Of a DNA stretch of 34,579 bases, positions 16,033 through 25,604 are shown piece by piece. Each line of letters opens with the position of its first letter. The stretch's first letter is position 1. This DNA is from Dysgonomonas gadei ATCC BAA-286. GTDB lineage: Bacteria; Bacteroidota; Bacteroidia; Bacteroidales; Dysgonomonadaceae. The DNA lies in the NCBI RefSeq assembly GCF_000213555.1, contig NZ_GL891989.1:50509-85087 (forward strand). The letters are read 5' to 3'. Below the pieces are notes generated by a model. It was not told where the DNA came from and did no database searches. It saw only the letters and a program-made list of their open reading frames with translations. The position numbers and the translations under genes are program-made.

Positions 16033-19000
16033 TCAATAAGAGATAGTATAGACAGATACGGGACCCAGCAGGCCGGATGATTGTAATCCGCTGTCTTTAT
16101 TATACGGATTGACAGGGCACCAGGTCTGACGCTGATCTTCCGGAAGCATACTGTCCCCGGTCAGACGGTTTACCCAGTTATTGACAACCGATATTTCTAT
16201 ACTGTTTTCTCCTTCATTTATATAGTTGCCGATTTCTACCCGCCACGGCGCTGTCCATACACCACCTGCATATTTGCCGTTTACGGAGACTTTAGCCATT
16301 ACCATTGTTTTACCTAAATCGAGATAATAGGATTTGTCTTTCGCAATGTTTGCTAATGTCACATTATTCTTATAGACGGCTGTTCCGGAGTAATATTTTA
16401 TACTGTCATTATCTGATAGCGTCCAGTCCTGAAGCGTATTCATTACTACGGGTTTTACTGGGCCTCTCATTTTTGAGTCGAAAGTAACAGTCCACGGAGA
16501 AACAACAGGTTGTACAGGTTCCGGCGCCGGGTAATTTATATTCACGTCTCCTCCCGGTGATTCCTTAGAAGGTTCACGGAATATAATGAAAGCGCTTTCG
16601 GTAGGTTCCAGTTTAAGGGGTAATATGGTTTTGCCGTCTTTTACTGTATATGCTTTCAGCTTCCGGACAGTAGCCGTCAAAGGGTCCCACAATTCCGGTA
16701 TTTTCCCTTCTATCCTGAATTCAGGATTTATGGAGATCGTTTGTCCCGACTGGTTTGATAGAAAGTACATATCCCCGTCATTTTGTGTACGATGGATAAA
16801 CAGTACAGGATCATCCTGTCCGGTTTTAAAATCCGGAATTATTTTCAGCATGTCAAATAACTCCTGCATCTCCATACCGGAGGCGATCATACCTTTTCCG
16901 GTTTTTGCATATCTGGTATTTATTCCATCTATACCATTCCATAGAGAAGCAGCAAGCTGTTTCACTTCATTGTCCGCCGCGGGATAATTCTCGTAACTTG
17001 GAGATCGTGTGGGTGCAGGGCCTATAACTACCGCGCCGTCATTCACTAGTTGGGATATTCTCTTTAAGAGTTCAGGTCGCATTGTTTCCTGCCGGGGCAA
17101 TACGAGCACTTTATATTTCATTCCGTCCGGTAATACGATATAACCGTCTTTTACCTGAGCCCGTGTCATTAAAACTTCCGCGTTTATATAGTCAAAAGAA
17201 TAACCTTTCGGTAAGGCAGGATCACAGACTCCGGTCATTTTAGGGGCGTCTTCACCTATAAAATAAGCCACATCGGCGACATAAGTGCCCTGCTGTAACA
17301 TATAATTGCACCGTTTCAGGTACCGGAGAAATATATCCATATCATAGAACCATGTATTCTTACGGTTAAATTCATTTCCGAACCATGCGTTCATGCCCGG
17401 GTTTTTATCCTCATAAGGCTGGTGAACATACACATGCAACAGTGTACTATTTATGCCTTCTGTAAAAAAACGGTCGCCACGCTGCTTCAGCAACTCCGGG
17501 TAACGGGCAAAATGGGCGCCTCCCGCAGTAAAGGACTCCGCGAAGATCTTCTTTTTGCCATAAATATGCCCGCAGGAAGAAGCCGCCTTGTTTTCTATAT
17601 CGCCAAGGGTGCCTTCGCTCCAGAATTCGCCACCTATCTCGTCCGACTGGCCGCCATACTGCAAAAATTCACCGGGGAATCCCCAATGACCATAATTTTC
17701 GAGCCATGTTTTTAAGCCATGTTTGCTACCTGCTTCACGGAATCCTCCCACAAAGTCATAGGCTACTTTATCTGCCACAAGCCGTCTTAAATCCCACAGG
17801 AAACGATCTGTGATGTCGCGGTTGCCGACTACATAGCCGCTGAATGCAGGAATAAAAGGAACGGGATCATAATTATATCTCTTTTTGAAGTCTTCAATAA
17901 AACCGTCGGTCCAGTTCTGCCCTCCTACTTCATAGCTATCCTGCACTATAACTTTCCAGGTCTTCCTGTCTTCGGCAGGAATGCGGCGTATTATCTCACC
18001 CATGAATGCGTCGAAATGAGCCGCAACATGCTTTTTACTCATTTTATCAATTTCCAGACCTTCACCTTCAGCCGATGCGGGGGAGTTGCGTGTGCCCGTC
18101 GGAACCATTCCCGCACGGATAATCTTCCAGTCGCCTTCCGGAACTTTCCACTCCAGATTACCATCTTTATCCATATACCGGGTAATATCAATGATTTTAG
18201 CCGGATCGACAAGAGATGATTTATTGCCGGTTTCGGGTTGTTTGTCCCACATATATTCATGCCAGTACGGAAGCGGGCTTTGGAACATTTTGCCTAACGT
18301 TTTTTCTACATAGCGCTCCTCTAATGTTTCTGCAGATAACGAAAGTTCCGCTATGCCACAGTTTTGGTTCGCGTTTGTAAATATTACCCTGAAATCTTTA
18401 CTCTCTGTTTCCGGAACAGCCATTACTACGGGGCCATATGGGTTGAATCCGACCTGTACGCTTGCATTCGTGCGGTTGATATTGAATTTTCGGACAGCGT
18501 TGTATTGCCCGTTACTGTCTTTTACGGATAATTCAATATCCGCGTTTATGGGATGCCGGGTGGGCAAAACCGATATAGACCTTAATACATAAGGTTCCGG
18601 ATTTTCAAAATCTACTGTAACGGTTCCGAACGATTCCAAATTGATTCCCGTATCGGGATTTCCGTCTGCAATGTAGGATATATCCCTGATCTGAGGAGTC
18701 GATTTTATTTTAGCAATTGCAGAGTTCAACGGTAGAAGTGATTTGTCGTAAGGAAAAGCCAGAACTTTTACATCCTGAAAATCGCCATCCGGCTTTTCCA
18801 GCTTCGTGCTTAATGCAAGCGGGCCTGTAACGGACAGTTCCGATACGGCAAGATAGCGCATCGACTGACCGGGTGTTACCCAGGGGCCTCCCGACTGGCT
18901 CCAGCCCGGGCCATTGAATATTCCTATTTCTATATCTAATTCTGTCGCCTTTTTCAGTGCAGTGTGCATTATGTCCCACCACTCGTCGGAGAGCAGTTTT

Positions 19001-19299
19001 ACATTCCCGTATGGAATATCATTAGGGCCTAATCCTATATTTCCGATAAAAGCTCTGTTAATACCGACCTTCTTCATGGCTTCAAGGTCTTTTATAACAC
19101 CTTCTTTTGAGATGTTGTCCGATATCCAATACCAATATACAGAGGTTTGCACCTCCCCGGGTATATCTTTAAAGTTTTTTTCTATTTCTGAAAAACTTAC
19201 AACGGAATTTTCTTTATTTTCAGAAGACAAACAGCTTGTCAGAAAGAAACATATTAAAAATGTTCCGGTAATTAAATATAAAAACTTTATAATTTTCAT
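16033..19299 (-). CDS. GH106 alpha-L-rhamnosidase-like lipoprotein
   Basis: Large exported glycosidase of 1088 residues that should release L-rhamnose from plant or bacterial rhamnosides. The lipoprotein signal ends LTSC (Cys23). The N-terminal catalytic region starts SVYWYWISDNISKEG and contains IGIFNGPGWSQSGGPW and KVIVQDSYEVGGQNW, typical of GH106. GGEFWSEGTLGD and FAESFTAGG supply conserved acidic residues, which I do not assign individually. The C-terminal third has beta-sandwich segments ending SGLLGPVSVYTI. Length is close to the GH106 rhamnosidases of Bacteroides. Its place between rhaT (21-base gap) and rhaD independently supports the rhamnose substrate. Confidence 0.88.
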   Translation of the reverse strand: MKIIKFLYLITGTFLICFFLTSCLSSENKENSVVSFSEIEKNFKDIPGEVQTSVYWYWISDNISKEGVIKDLEAMKKVGINRAFIGNIGLGPNDIPYGNVKLLSDEWWDIMHTALKKATELDIEIGIFNGPGWSQSGGPWVTPGQSMRYLAVSELSVTGPLALSTKLEKPDGDFQDVKVLAFPYDKSLLPLNSAIAKIKSTPQIRDISYIADGNPDTGINLESFGTVTVDFENPEPYVLRSISVLPTRHPINADIELSVKDSNGQYNAVRKFNINRTNASVQVGFNPYGPVVMAVPETESKDFRVIFTNANQNCGIAELSLSAETLEERYVEKTLGKMFQSPLPYWHEYMWDKQPETGNKSSLVDPAKIIDITRYMDKDGNLEWKVPEGDWKIIRAGMVPTGTRNSPASAEGEGLEIDKMSKKHVAAHFDAFMGEIIRRIPAEDRKTWKVIVQDSYEVGGQNWTDGFIEDFKKRYNYDPVPFIPAFSGYVVGNRDITDRFLWDLRRLVADKVAYDFVGGFREAGSKHGLKTWLENYGHWGFPGEFLQYGGQSDEIGGEFWSEGTLGDIENKAASSCGHIYGKKKIFAESFTAGGAHFARYPELLKQRGDRFFTEGINSTLLHVYVHQPYEDKNPGMNAWFGNEFNRKNTWFYDMDIFLRYLKRCNYMLQQGTYVADVAYFIGEDAPKMTGVCDPALPKGYSFDYINAEVLMTRAQVKDGYIVLPDGMKYKVLVLPRQETMRPELLKRISQLVNDGAVVIGPAPTRSPSYENYPAADNEVKQLAASLWNGIDGINTRYAKTGKGMIASGMEMQELFDMLKIIPDFKTGQDDPVLFIHRTQNDGDMYFLSNQSGQTISINPEFRIEGKIPELWDPLTATVRKLKAYTVKDGKTILPLKLEPTESAFIIFREPSKESPGGDVNINYPAPEPVQPVVSPWTVTFDSKMRGPVKPVVMNTLQDWTLSDNDSIKYYSGTAVYKNNVTLANIAKDKSYYLDLGKTMVMAKVSVNGKYAGGVWTAPWRVEIGNYINEGENSIEISVVNNWVNRLTGDSMLPEDQRQTWCPVNPYNKDSGLQSSGLLGPVSVYTISY

Positions 19300-19320
19300 A
19301 CCTGTGATCTTTGATGCTGT

Positions 19321-20355
19321 TTATTTCAATATCTGAGGTAAAATTATAGAAATTATCAGTACAAGCAACCCTATAACCAGTATAGTGATCGTCTTCTGCC
19401 CCGAACCTTTCCATTCTTTCAATATAATACCCCACAGGTTACTGAACAATACGTTCAGCGACATCAGGATACTCCACGAGAATGCCATCATTACACTACC
19501 CGGCTCAAAGAAGCTCTGACCGATACCCAATCCGAAAAACTGGGAATACCAAAGCAAGCCGGCCAAAGCACAGAACATAAGGTTGTTTATCCAGTTCGCA
19601 CCTGTGATGGACGTGTAATCTCTAAACGATTTATTCTTATAATTCTGATAAAGGCAATAGACTGCATTGGTGATGAAGCCGCCCGTAGTAACAAGTAATA
19701 TAACCGGGTTGAGAGCCAGCAGGGTGCTTGCTCCGGCTTCCAGCAATTGAGCCTTGATCGGCGCACCGGCTTCCAGCCCGAGGTTGAAGCAGGCACTCAT
19801 TACCCCTGCGAGAAGCGCGATAAGGATACCTTTTTTTAGGGCGAAATCCTTTACCGCCTTTTTCTTTTCCTCCTCCGACATATTACGGGATTTCAATGCT
19901 CCGGCATATCCGATTATAGCGATACCTGCAATAGCTATGGATACTCCGATAAGAAGAATAAGCCCGTTGCCTTCAAAAAGGTTCTCTCCTTTGAGCAGAG
20001 CCGGAATCAATGTCCCGAAGGCCGAGCAGGTACCCAGCGCCAGCGATTGCCCCAAAGCAATACCCAAATAACGCATACTAAGGCCGAATGTAAGTCCTCC
20101 TATTCCCCAGAGAACACCATATCCTATTGGTTTCAATATGGTGTCCCCTCCGGAAAACAATAGTTCGGTAAGTGAAAAACCGGAGGGGACAGCCAATAAG
20201 GCTCCTATTAAAGGAAAAATCAACCAAGCAAAAATTCCTTGTATGAGCCAAAAGCATTCCCACGACCAATTTTTGACTTTATTGATCGGTACATAAGAAC
20301 TGGATTGCCCAAGGCTTCCTATTGCAATTATTATTAACCCTATGATTGTATTCAT
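19321..20355 (-). CDS. rhaT: L-rhamnose-proton symporter
   Basis: Inner-membrane L-rhamnose/H+ symporter of the RhaT (DMT-superfamily-related) family, 344 residues, the normal length. About ten hydrophobic helices are visible, beginning NTIIGLIIIAIGSLGQSSSY; YVPINKVKNWSWECFW and GVLWGIGGLTFGLSMRYLG are characteristic of the family. It imports rhamnose released by the adjacent GH106 enzyme. It starts 80 bases after the rhaA stop; that gap contains a long inverted repeat. Confidence 0.95.
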   Translation of the reverse strand: MNTIIGLIIIAIGSLGQSSSYVPINKVKNWSWECFWLIQGIFAWLIFPLIGALLAVPSGFSLTELLFSGGDTILKPIGYGVLWGIGGLTFGLSMRYLGIALGQSLALGTCSAFGTLIPALLKGENLFEGNGLILLIGVSIAIAGIAIIGYAGALKSRNMSEEEKKKAVKDFALKKGILIALLAGVMSACFNLGLEAGAPIKAQLLEAGASTLLALNPVILLVTTGGFITNAVYCLYQNYKNKSFRDYTSITGANWINNLMFCALAGLLWYSQFFGLGIGQSFFEPGSVMMAFSWSILMSLNVLFSNLWGIILKEWKGSGQKTITILVIGLLVLIISIILPQILK

Positions 20356-20362
20356 GTTTCTT

Positions 20363-20418
20363 AGTTATGAGTAATAAGTAATAAGTTATGAGTTGCTTAC
20401 GCCTTATTACTCATAACT
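20363..20418. repeat. Inverted repeat between rhaA and rhaT
   Basis: AGTTATGAGTAATAAG at 20363-20378 is the exact inverse complement of CTTATTACTCATAACT at 20403-20418, with a 24-base loop that itself repeats part of the arm. Located inside the rha operon, it may modulate mRNA stability or read-through into rhaT. Confidence 0.75.
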
Positions 20419-20435
20419 TACTACTCACTACTAAT

Positions 20436-21692
20436 TTAACGTTTCGATGTTACGTCCTTTTCATACTGCTGTATTTCGCCGATATAATCTTCTCCGACAG
20501 CAATATTGTTTTTCAGGCAGAAGTAATCCCATACGGCATTCCAAGGCAAGCCCTTAGCTTCTTCGAGCAACGCGAGACGTTCAAAGTATTGTCCGTTGGC
20601 TTCGTATTCGCGAAGTTTGGCGATCGGCTCGAGCAATCCCTGTAGGAACGCTTTCTGAGTAGAGCGGATACCGATTGCATAGGCACCGATACGATTGATG
20701 GAAGCATCGAAAAAATCCAGTCCGATATGCACTTTGTCCAGTGCATCGGCACGTACGATTTCTTTTGCCAGGTCGATAGTCTCATCATTAAGCAATACGA
20801 CATGGTCTGAATCCCAGCGCACAGCGCGGCTAACATGTAACATGATTTCAGGAGTGAAGATAAGTAAAGATGAAATCTTGTCGGCTACGCTTTCTGTCAG
20901 ATGGAAGTGTCCCATATCCAGTGTAACCATCTTTTGTTTTTTAGCCCCATAACCCAAATAGAAGTCATGTGAGCCTACTGTATAACTCTCGAGAGCGATA
21001 CCGAATAATTTAGACTCTATACAGTCTTTCATGTTTTTATATTCTTTCGCAAATATCTGGTCTAAAGAATTTTCCAGTAATGAACGATACAGATAACGGT
21101 TTACAGTTATATCTTTCGATCCGTCATGTACCCAGATATTCATAATGCATGGGTCGTTCTGGAATTTACCCATTTCTTCCGAAATGGCACGGCAACGTTT
21201 TGTGTGTTCGATCCAGAAATCACGGATAGACTTGTCGGGATTGGCCAGAGTGAGGTCGCCGCTCTTAGGATGTCCGAATGATGTGGAGTTGAAGTCCAGT
21301 TTCAGGTCTTTCTCTTTCGCCCATTGCATCCAGCTTGTAAAATGGGATGGTTCAACTTCATCACGGTCTACGACCTTTCCTCCGAAATCGCCATATATTT
21401 CGTGCAGGTTGAGACGGTGTTTGCCGCCTACCAGTGTCTGCACCTTTTCAATATCGGCACGCAGTTCATCGATGTTGCGGGCTTTTCCCGGATAGTTTCC
21501 CGTAGCTTGGATACCGCCTCCACCGAGATTACCCAGATTTTCAAATCCTGTGACATCATCCGCCTGCCAGCAGTGGATGGATATTTGTATCTTTTGCAGT
21601 TTTTCGAGTGTTGCGTCTACATCTACGCCAATTGCAGCATAACGTTCTTTTGCTATTTCGTACGATTTTTGTACCAGTTCATTTTTTTTCAT
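20436..21692 (-). CDS. rhaA: L-rhamnose isomerase
   Basis: Interconverts L-rhamnose and L-rhamnulose in the cytoplasm; metal-dependent TIM-barrel enzyme. 418 residues, as in E. coli RhaA. Recognisable segments are ISIHCWQADDVTGFE, GGGIQATGNYPGKARN, LDFNSTSFGHPKSG, WVHDGSKDITVNR, LDMGHFHLTESVADKIS and HIGLDFFDASINRIGAYAIG. It is the second step gene in the rha operon, following rhaB. Confidence 0.97.
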   Translation of the reverse strand: MKKNELVQKSYEIAKERYAAIGVDVDATLEKLQKIQISIHCWQADDVTGFENLGNLGGGGIQATGNYPGKARNIDELRADIEKVQTLVGGKHRLNLHEIYGDFGGKVVDRDEVEPSHFTSWMQWAKEKDLKLDFNSTSFGHPKSGDLTLANPDKSIRDFWIEHTKRCRAISEEMGKFQNDPCIMNIWVHDGSKDITVNRYLYRSLLENSLDQIFAKEYKNMKDCIESKLFGIALESYTVGSHDFYLGYGAKKQKMVTLDMGHFHLTESVADKISSLLIFTPEIMLHVSRAVRWDSDHVVLLNDETIDLAKEIVRADALDKVHIGLDFFDASINRIGAYAIGIRSTQKAFLQGLLEPIAKLREYEANGQYFERLALLEEAKGLPWNAVWDYFCLKNNIAVGEDYIGEIQQYEKDVTSKR

Positions 21693-21865
21693 GATTATAT
21701 AATTTAATGTTTCAAGATTTCAAAATTGACTCTGAAGATGTCTCGACTATTTATTTTAACCACAGAGTAAAAGGAGTTTCACGGAGTTTTTTATCTTTAT
21801 GAACAGAAACAAGCCTGTTTTTAATTCAGTTTTCAGAGTTTCAAGATTCTTCGTGGCTTTGCCCA

Positions 21866-21893
21866 ACTCCCCTAAGGGGGATTTAGGGGGCTA
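21866..21893. repeat. REP-like element overlapping the rhaB stop codon
   Basis: A CCCCTAAGGGGGATTTAGGG-type palindromic motif of a kind common in Bacteroidetes intergenic DNA. It overlaps the end of rhaB: the minus-strand stop at 21883-21885 and the final Ala-Pro codons lie inside the element, so it has replaced or trimmed the native 3' end. Confidence 0.65.
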
Positions 21894-23361
21894 ATAAGGT
21901 GAGGAAATACTGATATTTTTCATCCCATTGCTCGCTATCTTGCGGGTCGAAGGTTTCGGGACTAACACTGTTGCGGATAACGTCTCTTATTTCCTGTAAA
22001 GAGCTGACTAATCCTAGTCCTTTCGCCTGCATCATAATATTGCCTATTGCTGTGGCTTCCCCGGGACCTGCTACTACGGGCATACCGATTGCATTGGCTG
22101 TCATCTGGTTCAGCAATTTGTTTTGTGAGCCGCCGCCAATCACATGCAGTTTCTCTATCGGGAAAGGCGCTACCTTTTGCAGGCAACCCAATACATATTT
22201 ATATTTAAGCGCCAGGCTATCGAAGATGCAACGGATAAATTCCGCGTCGCTTTGGGGTGATTTCTGGTTCGTTTTCTTACAGAAGTCAACTATCGCCTTT
22301 GTCATACATTCGGGATTGGCAAATGAAGGATGATCAGGGTCTACCAACGATTGGAAGCCGTCTACTGAACCGGACAGGGCTACAATTTCAGGATAAGTGT
22401 ATTGCCTGCCGGCTATCTCCCATTCTTTACGGCATTGCTCCAGAAGCCACATGCCTGTTATGTTTTTGAGAAAACGGACTGTGCCGTCTACACCACCTTC
22501 ATTGGTGAAGTTCATTTCAAATGATTCTTCGGTCACTATGGGGTCATTGACTTCGATACCCATCAGCGACCATGTGCCGGAACTCAGGTATGCAAAATTT
22601 TCATTTTCGGCAGGTACGGATACCACGGCCGAGCCTGTATCGTGTCCTGCAATGGCAATGACGGGTGCGTCGGTTATTCCGCATTCATGCGCTAAAATAC
22701 TGTTCAGATTACCGATTATCTGTCCCGGCATAACAACCGGAGGAATAATAGACGGATTAAGGCCTATTGCTTCCAACAGTTTATTTTCAATCTTTTTCGT
22801 AGTAGGGTTTAACAACTGTGCAGTGGATGCAATGGTGTATTCACATACTTTTTTCCCTGTGAGCAGATAGGACAATGCATCGGGCATAAATAATATTTCC
22901 TTAGCGGTTTTCAGTGCCGATGAGCCTTCTCTTTTAGCGGCATATAACTGGAACAGGCTGTTGAAATTCATTATTTGGATGCCTGTCAGTTCATATACTT
23001 CTTTGCGTGGTATGATCTTGAAATACTCGTCGGGTATGCCTACCGTATAAGGATCACGGTATGAGCGCGCTGTGCCTAAAACAGAACCGTCTTCGCCCAG
23101 ATATACAAAGTCTACGCCCCATGTGTCGATACCGATGGCATCTACTTTTATATTTTGGGACGAGGCGACGCGCATGCCATCCTTCAATGCTTCATACAGG
23201 GCAAATACATCCCAGTAATATTTGTCGTGGATGTGTATTATCTTGTTCGGAAAGCGAGTGAGTTCTTTTAGCTCTACTTTGCCGTTACATAATGTGCCTA
23301 TAATGCTGCGCCCGCTGGTGGCACCAATGTCGAATGCAAGAAAATTGTACGTGTTGCTCAT
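21883..23361 (-). CDS. rhaB: Rhamnulokinase
   Basis: ATP-dependent phosphorylation of L-rhamnulose to rhamnulose-1-phosphate; FGGY-family kinase of 492 residues. N-terminal phosphate loop DIGATSGRS (11-19), IDTWGVDF (79-85), catalytic-base motif GHDTGSA with Asp241, and the C-terminal nucleotide-binding VIGGGSQNKLLNQMTAN and GPGEATAIGN. First gene of the rha operon, so the promoter should lie in 23362-23852. The final residues (LTLLAP) come from an overlapping REP-like element. Confidence 0.96.
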   Translation of the reverse strand: MSNTYNFLAFDIGATSGRSIIGTLCNGKVELKELTRFPNKIIHIHDKYYWDVFALYEALKDGMRVASSQNIKVDAIGIDTWGVDFVYLGEDGSVLGTARSYRDPYTVGIPDEYFKIIPRKEVYELTGIQIMNFNSLFQLYAAKREGSSALKTAKEILFMPDALSYLLTGKKVCEYTIASTAQLLNPTTKKIENKLLEAIGLNPSIIPPVVMPGQIIGNLNSILAHECGITDAPVIAIAGHDTGSAVVSVPAENENFAYLSSGTWSLMGIEVNDPIVTEESFEMNFTNEGGVDGTVRFLKNITGMWLLEQCRKEWEIAGRQYTYPEIVALSGSVDGFQSLVDPDHPSFANPECMTKAIVDFCKKTNQKSPQSDAEFIRCIFDSLALKYKYVLGCLQKVAPFPIEKLHVIGGGSQNKLLNQMTANAIGMPVVAGPGEATAIGNIMMQAKGLGLVSSLQEIRDVIRNSVSPETFDPQDSEQWDEKYQYFLTLLAP

Positions 23362-23385
23362 GATTTCAGATTAGTTTTCATGATA

Positions 23386-23393
23386 CAAATTTA
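23386..23393 (-). promoter_or_regulatory. Candidate -7 element of the rha operon
   Basis: Complement reads TAAATTTG, an exact TAnnTTTG match, 25 bases upstream of the rhaB start. No -33 TTTG is found at the usual spacing, which would suit an activator-dependent promoter. Confidence 0.5.
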
Positions 23394-23852
23394 GATTTTA
23401 ACTAGACCTGCGAATTGCACAAAATGATATACAACCTTGAAAAAATGATAAATCTTATTTTCAGGAAACAAATATATTCTGTTAGTATTTTCTTATTACT
23501 TTATCTATAGTATAGCTGATAGCTTTTGACAGTTATCTGAAGTTCTTTGACAGATTTAGTTTAATATGCCAATTAGAAAATGTGCCTATGTGCCAATTGA
23601 ATAAATGTGTAAAGTTTGTCAGGTTTTTGATTTATGTAGTGGTGTATCCTTGTGGTCTCCTGAAATGTAAAAATAAAAATTGACAGGAATAAAGGTGCGT
23701 AAAAGTTGTCAGATCTGTCAGGTTTTAACATTTCTGAATATGGTGATTGATATCGAAAGCGGGCAAGTACAAGGGATTGCCCTTACGAGAGGGAGGGGAA
23801 AGTGATAAAGAAAAATATCTGCAAAAGTGTAACTTTTGTAACTTTTTTATTT
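23394..23852. other. Repeat-rich intergenic region upstream of rhaB
   Basis: No gene seen. It carries six TGWCAG-type hexamers between 23526 and 23721, including TTGACAG at 23526, 23547 and 23680. An 11-base direct repeat, TGTCAGGTTTT, lies at 23617-23627 and 23716-23726, and TGCCAATT occurs twice near 23568 and 23591. A short GGGCAA...TTGCCC inverted repeat lies at 23761-23782. A CAAAAGT GTA ACTTTTG hairpin at 23822-23838 may end the regulator transcript. Confidence 0.55.
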
Positions 23853-24560
23853 CTACGGTTTCGAAATTAATCTGTTATTCAGTATTATATCAAAAACCTT
23901 ATCTCTTAGGTTGCGAGCGACAGGTACTTTGTGAGTGCCAATATTCAGCAGATTCCCTTCAATGGACTTTATGTGCTCGATATTTGCAATATAAGACCTG
24001 TGAACTTGTAAGAAATTTTCGCCGGGTAGGAAATTCAGCATATGTTTGAGGGTAGTATAAACAATTTCTTTAGAAGATGTAGTATATATAGTTATATAAT
24101 TCTCCATGCTTTCTATAAACAGAATCTCTTTCAGCAGGATTTTCTTCAGTTGTTTATCGCTTTTGACAAAGACATATTTCTCTCCGGTATTTTTCGTTTC
24201 TTTTTCCAGCAAATCGTGAACTTTATTCACTGCTTTCAGAAAACGCTCGAAAGATACAGGCTTTAAGAGATAATCGACCACATCCAGTTCGTAACCTTTG
24301 AGCGCATACTGTTCGTAGGCAGAGATAATGATTACTTTAGGTGGATTGTGAATACTGGATAGTAATTCGATACCCGACATATGAGGCATTTCGATGTCGA
24401 GAAACAGCAGATCGGGTTGTGCTGTTTTCAGCATTGTATTCAGCTGGATAGCATCTTCGCATTCTCCGGTTAGAGTGAGAAAGTCTATCTTCTCTATATA
24501 GCTGCGCAAACCTTTTCTGGCTATCGGTTCGTCGTCTGTTATGATACATTTTATTTCCAT
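23853..24560 (-). CDS. LytTR-family response regulator
   Basis: DNA-binding response regulator of the LytR/AlgR type, 235 residues from the ATG at 24560. A longer frame uses TTG at 24575, but the ATG gives the standard MEIKCIITDDEP start and sits one base after the kinase stop. The receiver domain (1-120) has acidic pocket TDDEP, phosphoacceptor Asp55 in LFLDIEMPHMSG, and VIIISAYEQYALKGYELD. The LytTR domain (about 135-230) has ILFIESMENYITIY, LQVHRSYIANIEHIKSIEG and KVPVARNLRDKVFD. It is the likely partner of both adjacent kinases. Confidence 0.92.
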   Translation of the reverse strand: MEIKCIITDDEPIARKGLRSYIEKIDFLTLTGECEDAIQLNTMLKTAQPDLLFLDIEMPHMSGIELLSSIHNPPKVIIISAYEQYALKGYELDVVDYLLKPVSFERFLKAVNKVHDLLEKETKNTGEKYVFVKSDKQLKKILLKEILFIESMENYITIYTTSSKEIVYTTLKHMLNFLPGENFLQVHRSYIANIEHIKSIEGNLLNIGTHKVPVARNLRDKVFDIILNNRLISKP

Positions 24561-24561
24561 G

Positions 24562-25581
24562 TCAGTTGGTTTCAATTATTAATTCGGCAAAGAAAGAGGT
24601 GTCTTTCTGTTCTGTTGTGAGGCTATGTTTATCAGGGTATAAGAGTTCGAGCCTTCTTTGCAGGTTATTGATACCTATGCCTTTGTCTTTTCTGCTGTCG
24701 GGTATAGGTTGAGGTATTGAGTTTTCTATCCGGAATATGATTTGATTTACTTCGGATCTGATGCTGATATTCAGATAATATTCTCCGCCTATATACTTGA
24801 ACGCATTTTCTATTAATGGCTGGAAAAGCAGGGGCTGAATCTTCTGTGTATTCAGTTGAGGGTCGAAATCGGTCTTTATAACCAAACGCTCATTTGTGCG
24901 TAGCTGCTGGAATTTGATATATGTTTCCAGATATTCTATCTCTTGCTGCATGGTTACTTCATGTTTGATACCGTAGAGCTGGTAACGGAGCAAGTCGGAT
25001 AGTAACTCCGTCGTTTTTTTTGCGGCTTCCTGTTCTTCATCTATTTGGAAATAGACTGTGTTTAGTGCATTGAACAGGAAATGAGGATGGTATTGGGCCT
25101 TCAGAAAATCGAGTTCGGCTTCAAGCTGTTTATTCCTGAGCTTTTCCAGTTGCAGAGCCTGCTCATTATAACTTTTGTGGATCTGAGTATTCCGGATCAT
25201 AGCATAGTAGAATAACCCGATTGGAATAACCACGACATAGGCAATAATAAAGTCGACAAGATAATTGGGGTATTCGATAAAATAGTGTGCTACAACTAAA
25301 GAAATATTCGTACCGATGAAAATCAACAGGCCAATCCAGAGGTAATCTAAGAACGATTGACGGCCTTTTTGTATATCATTGTTCTTACGTCTGATATGGT
25401 ACCTGAGACCAAAATCGAGGAGGTAGCAACCTGTAATTGAGATGATAAAATCCTTTAGATTGATTGCCGCGGCTCTGTTCCAGAACGGGCTGGATGTAGA
25501 GATGTCCGAAATCAGGCGGATACCTGTTGTGGTGACAAGTGCCAGTAAAAAGGGCGATATCCAGCGGAGTATAGAGTTCAT
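24562..25581 (-). CDS. LytS-type sensor histidine kinase (first paralogue)
   Basis: Membrane sensor kinase of the His_kinase (PF06580) group, 339 residues. Four hydrophobic helices lie within residues 1-130, followed by a short coiled coil (EQALQLEKLRNKQLEAEL) and the kinase core. Phosphoacceptor His is at about 167 in QYHPHFLFNALNTVYF; the ATPase domain has the N box LIENAFKY and the G box KGIGINNLQRRLELLYP. No separate sensory domain is visible. Its stop is one base from the response-regulator start, and the paralogous kinase gene ends 23 bases upstream. Confidence 0.92.
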   Translation of the reverse strand: MNSILRWISPFLLALVTTTGIRLISDISTSSPFWNRAAAINLKDFIISITGCYLLDFGLRYHIRRKNNDIQKGRQSFLDYLWIGLLIFIGTNISLVVAHYFIEYPNYLVDFIIAYVVVIPIGLFYYAMIRNTQIHKSYNEQALQLEKLRNKQLEAELDFLKAQYHPHFLFNALNTVYFQIDEEQEAAKKTTELLSDLLRYQLYGIKHEVTMQQEIEYLETYIKFQQLRTNERLVIKTDFDPQLNTQKIQPLLFQPLIENAFKYIGGEYYLNISIRSEVNQIIFRIENSIPQPIPDSRKDKGIGINNLQRRLELLYPDKHSLTTEQKDTSFFAELIIETN

Positions 25582-25604
25582 TGCTTTTTAATATTTTGTC
25601 AGAG

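Noticed and set aside
24561..24575. TTG start giving a longer response regulator
   Set aside because: The ATG at 24560 yields the canonical MEIKCIITDDEP start and normal spacing to the kinase stop.
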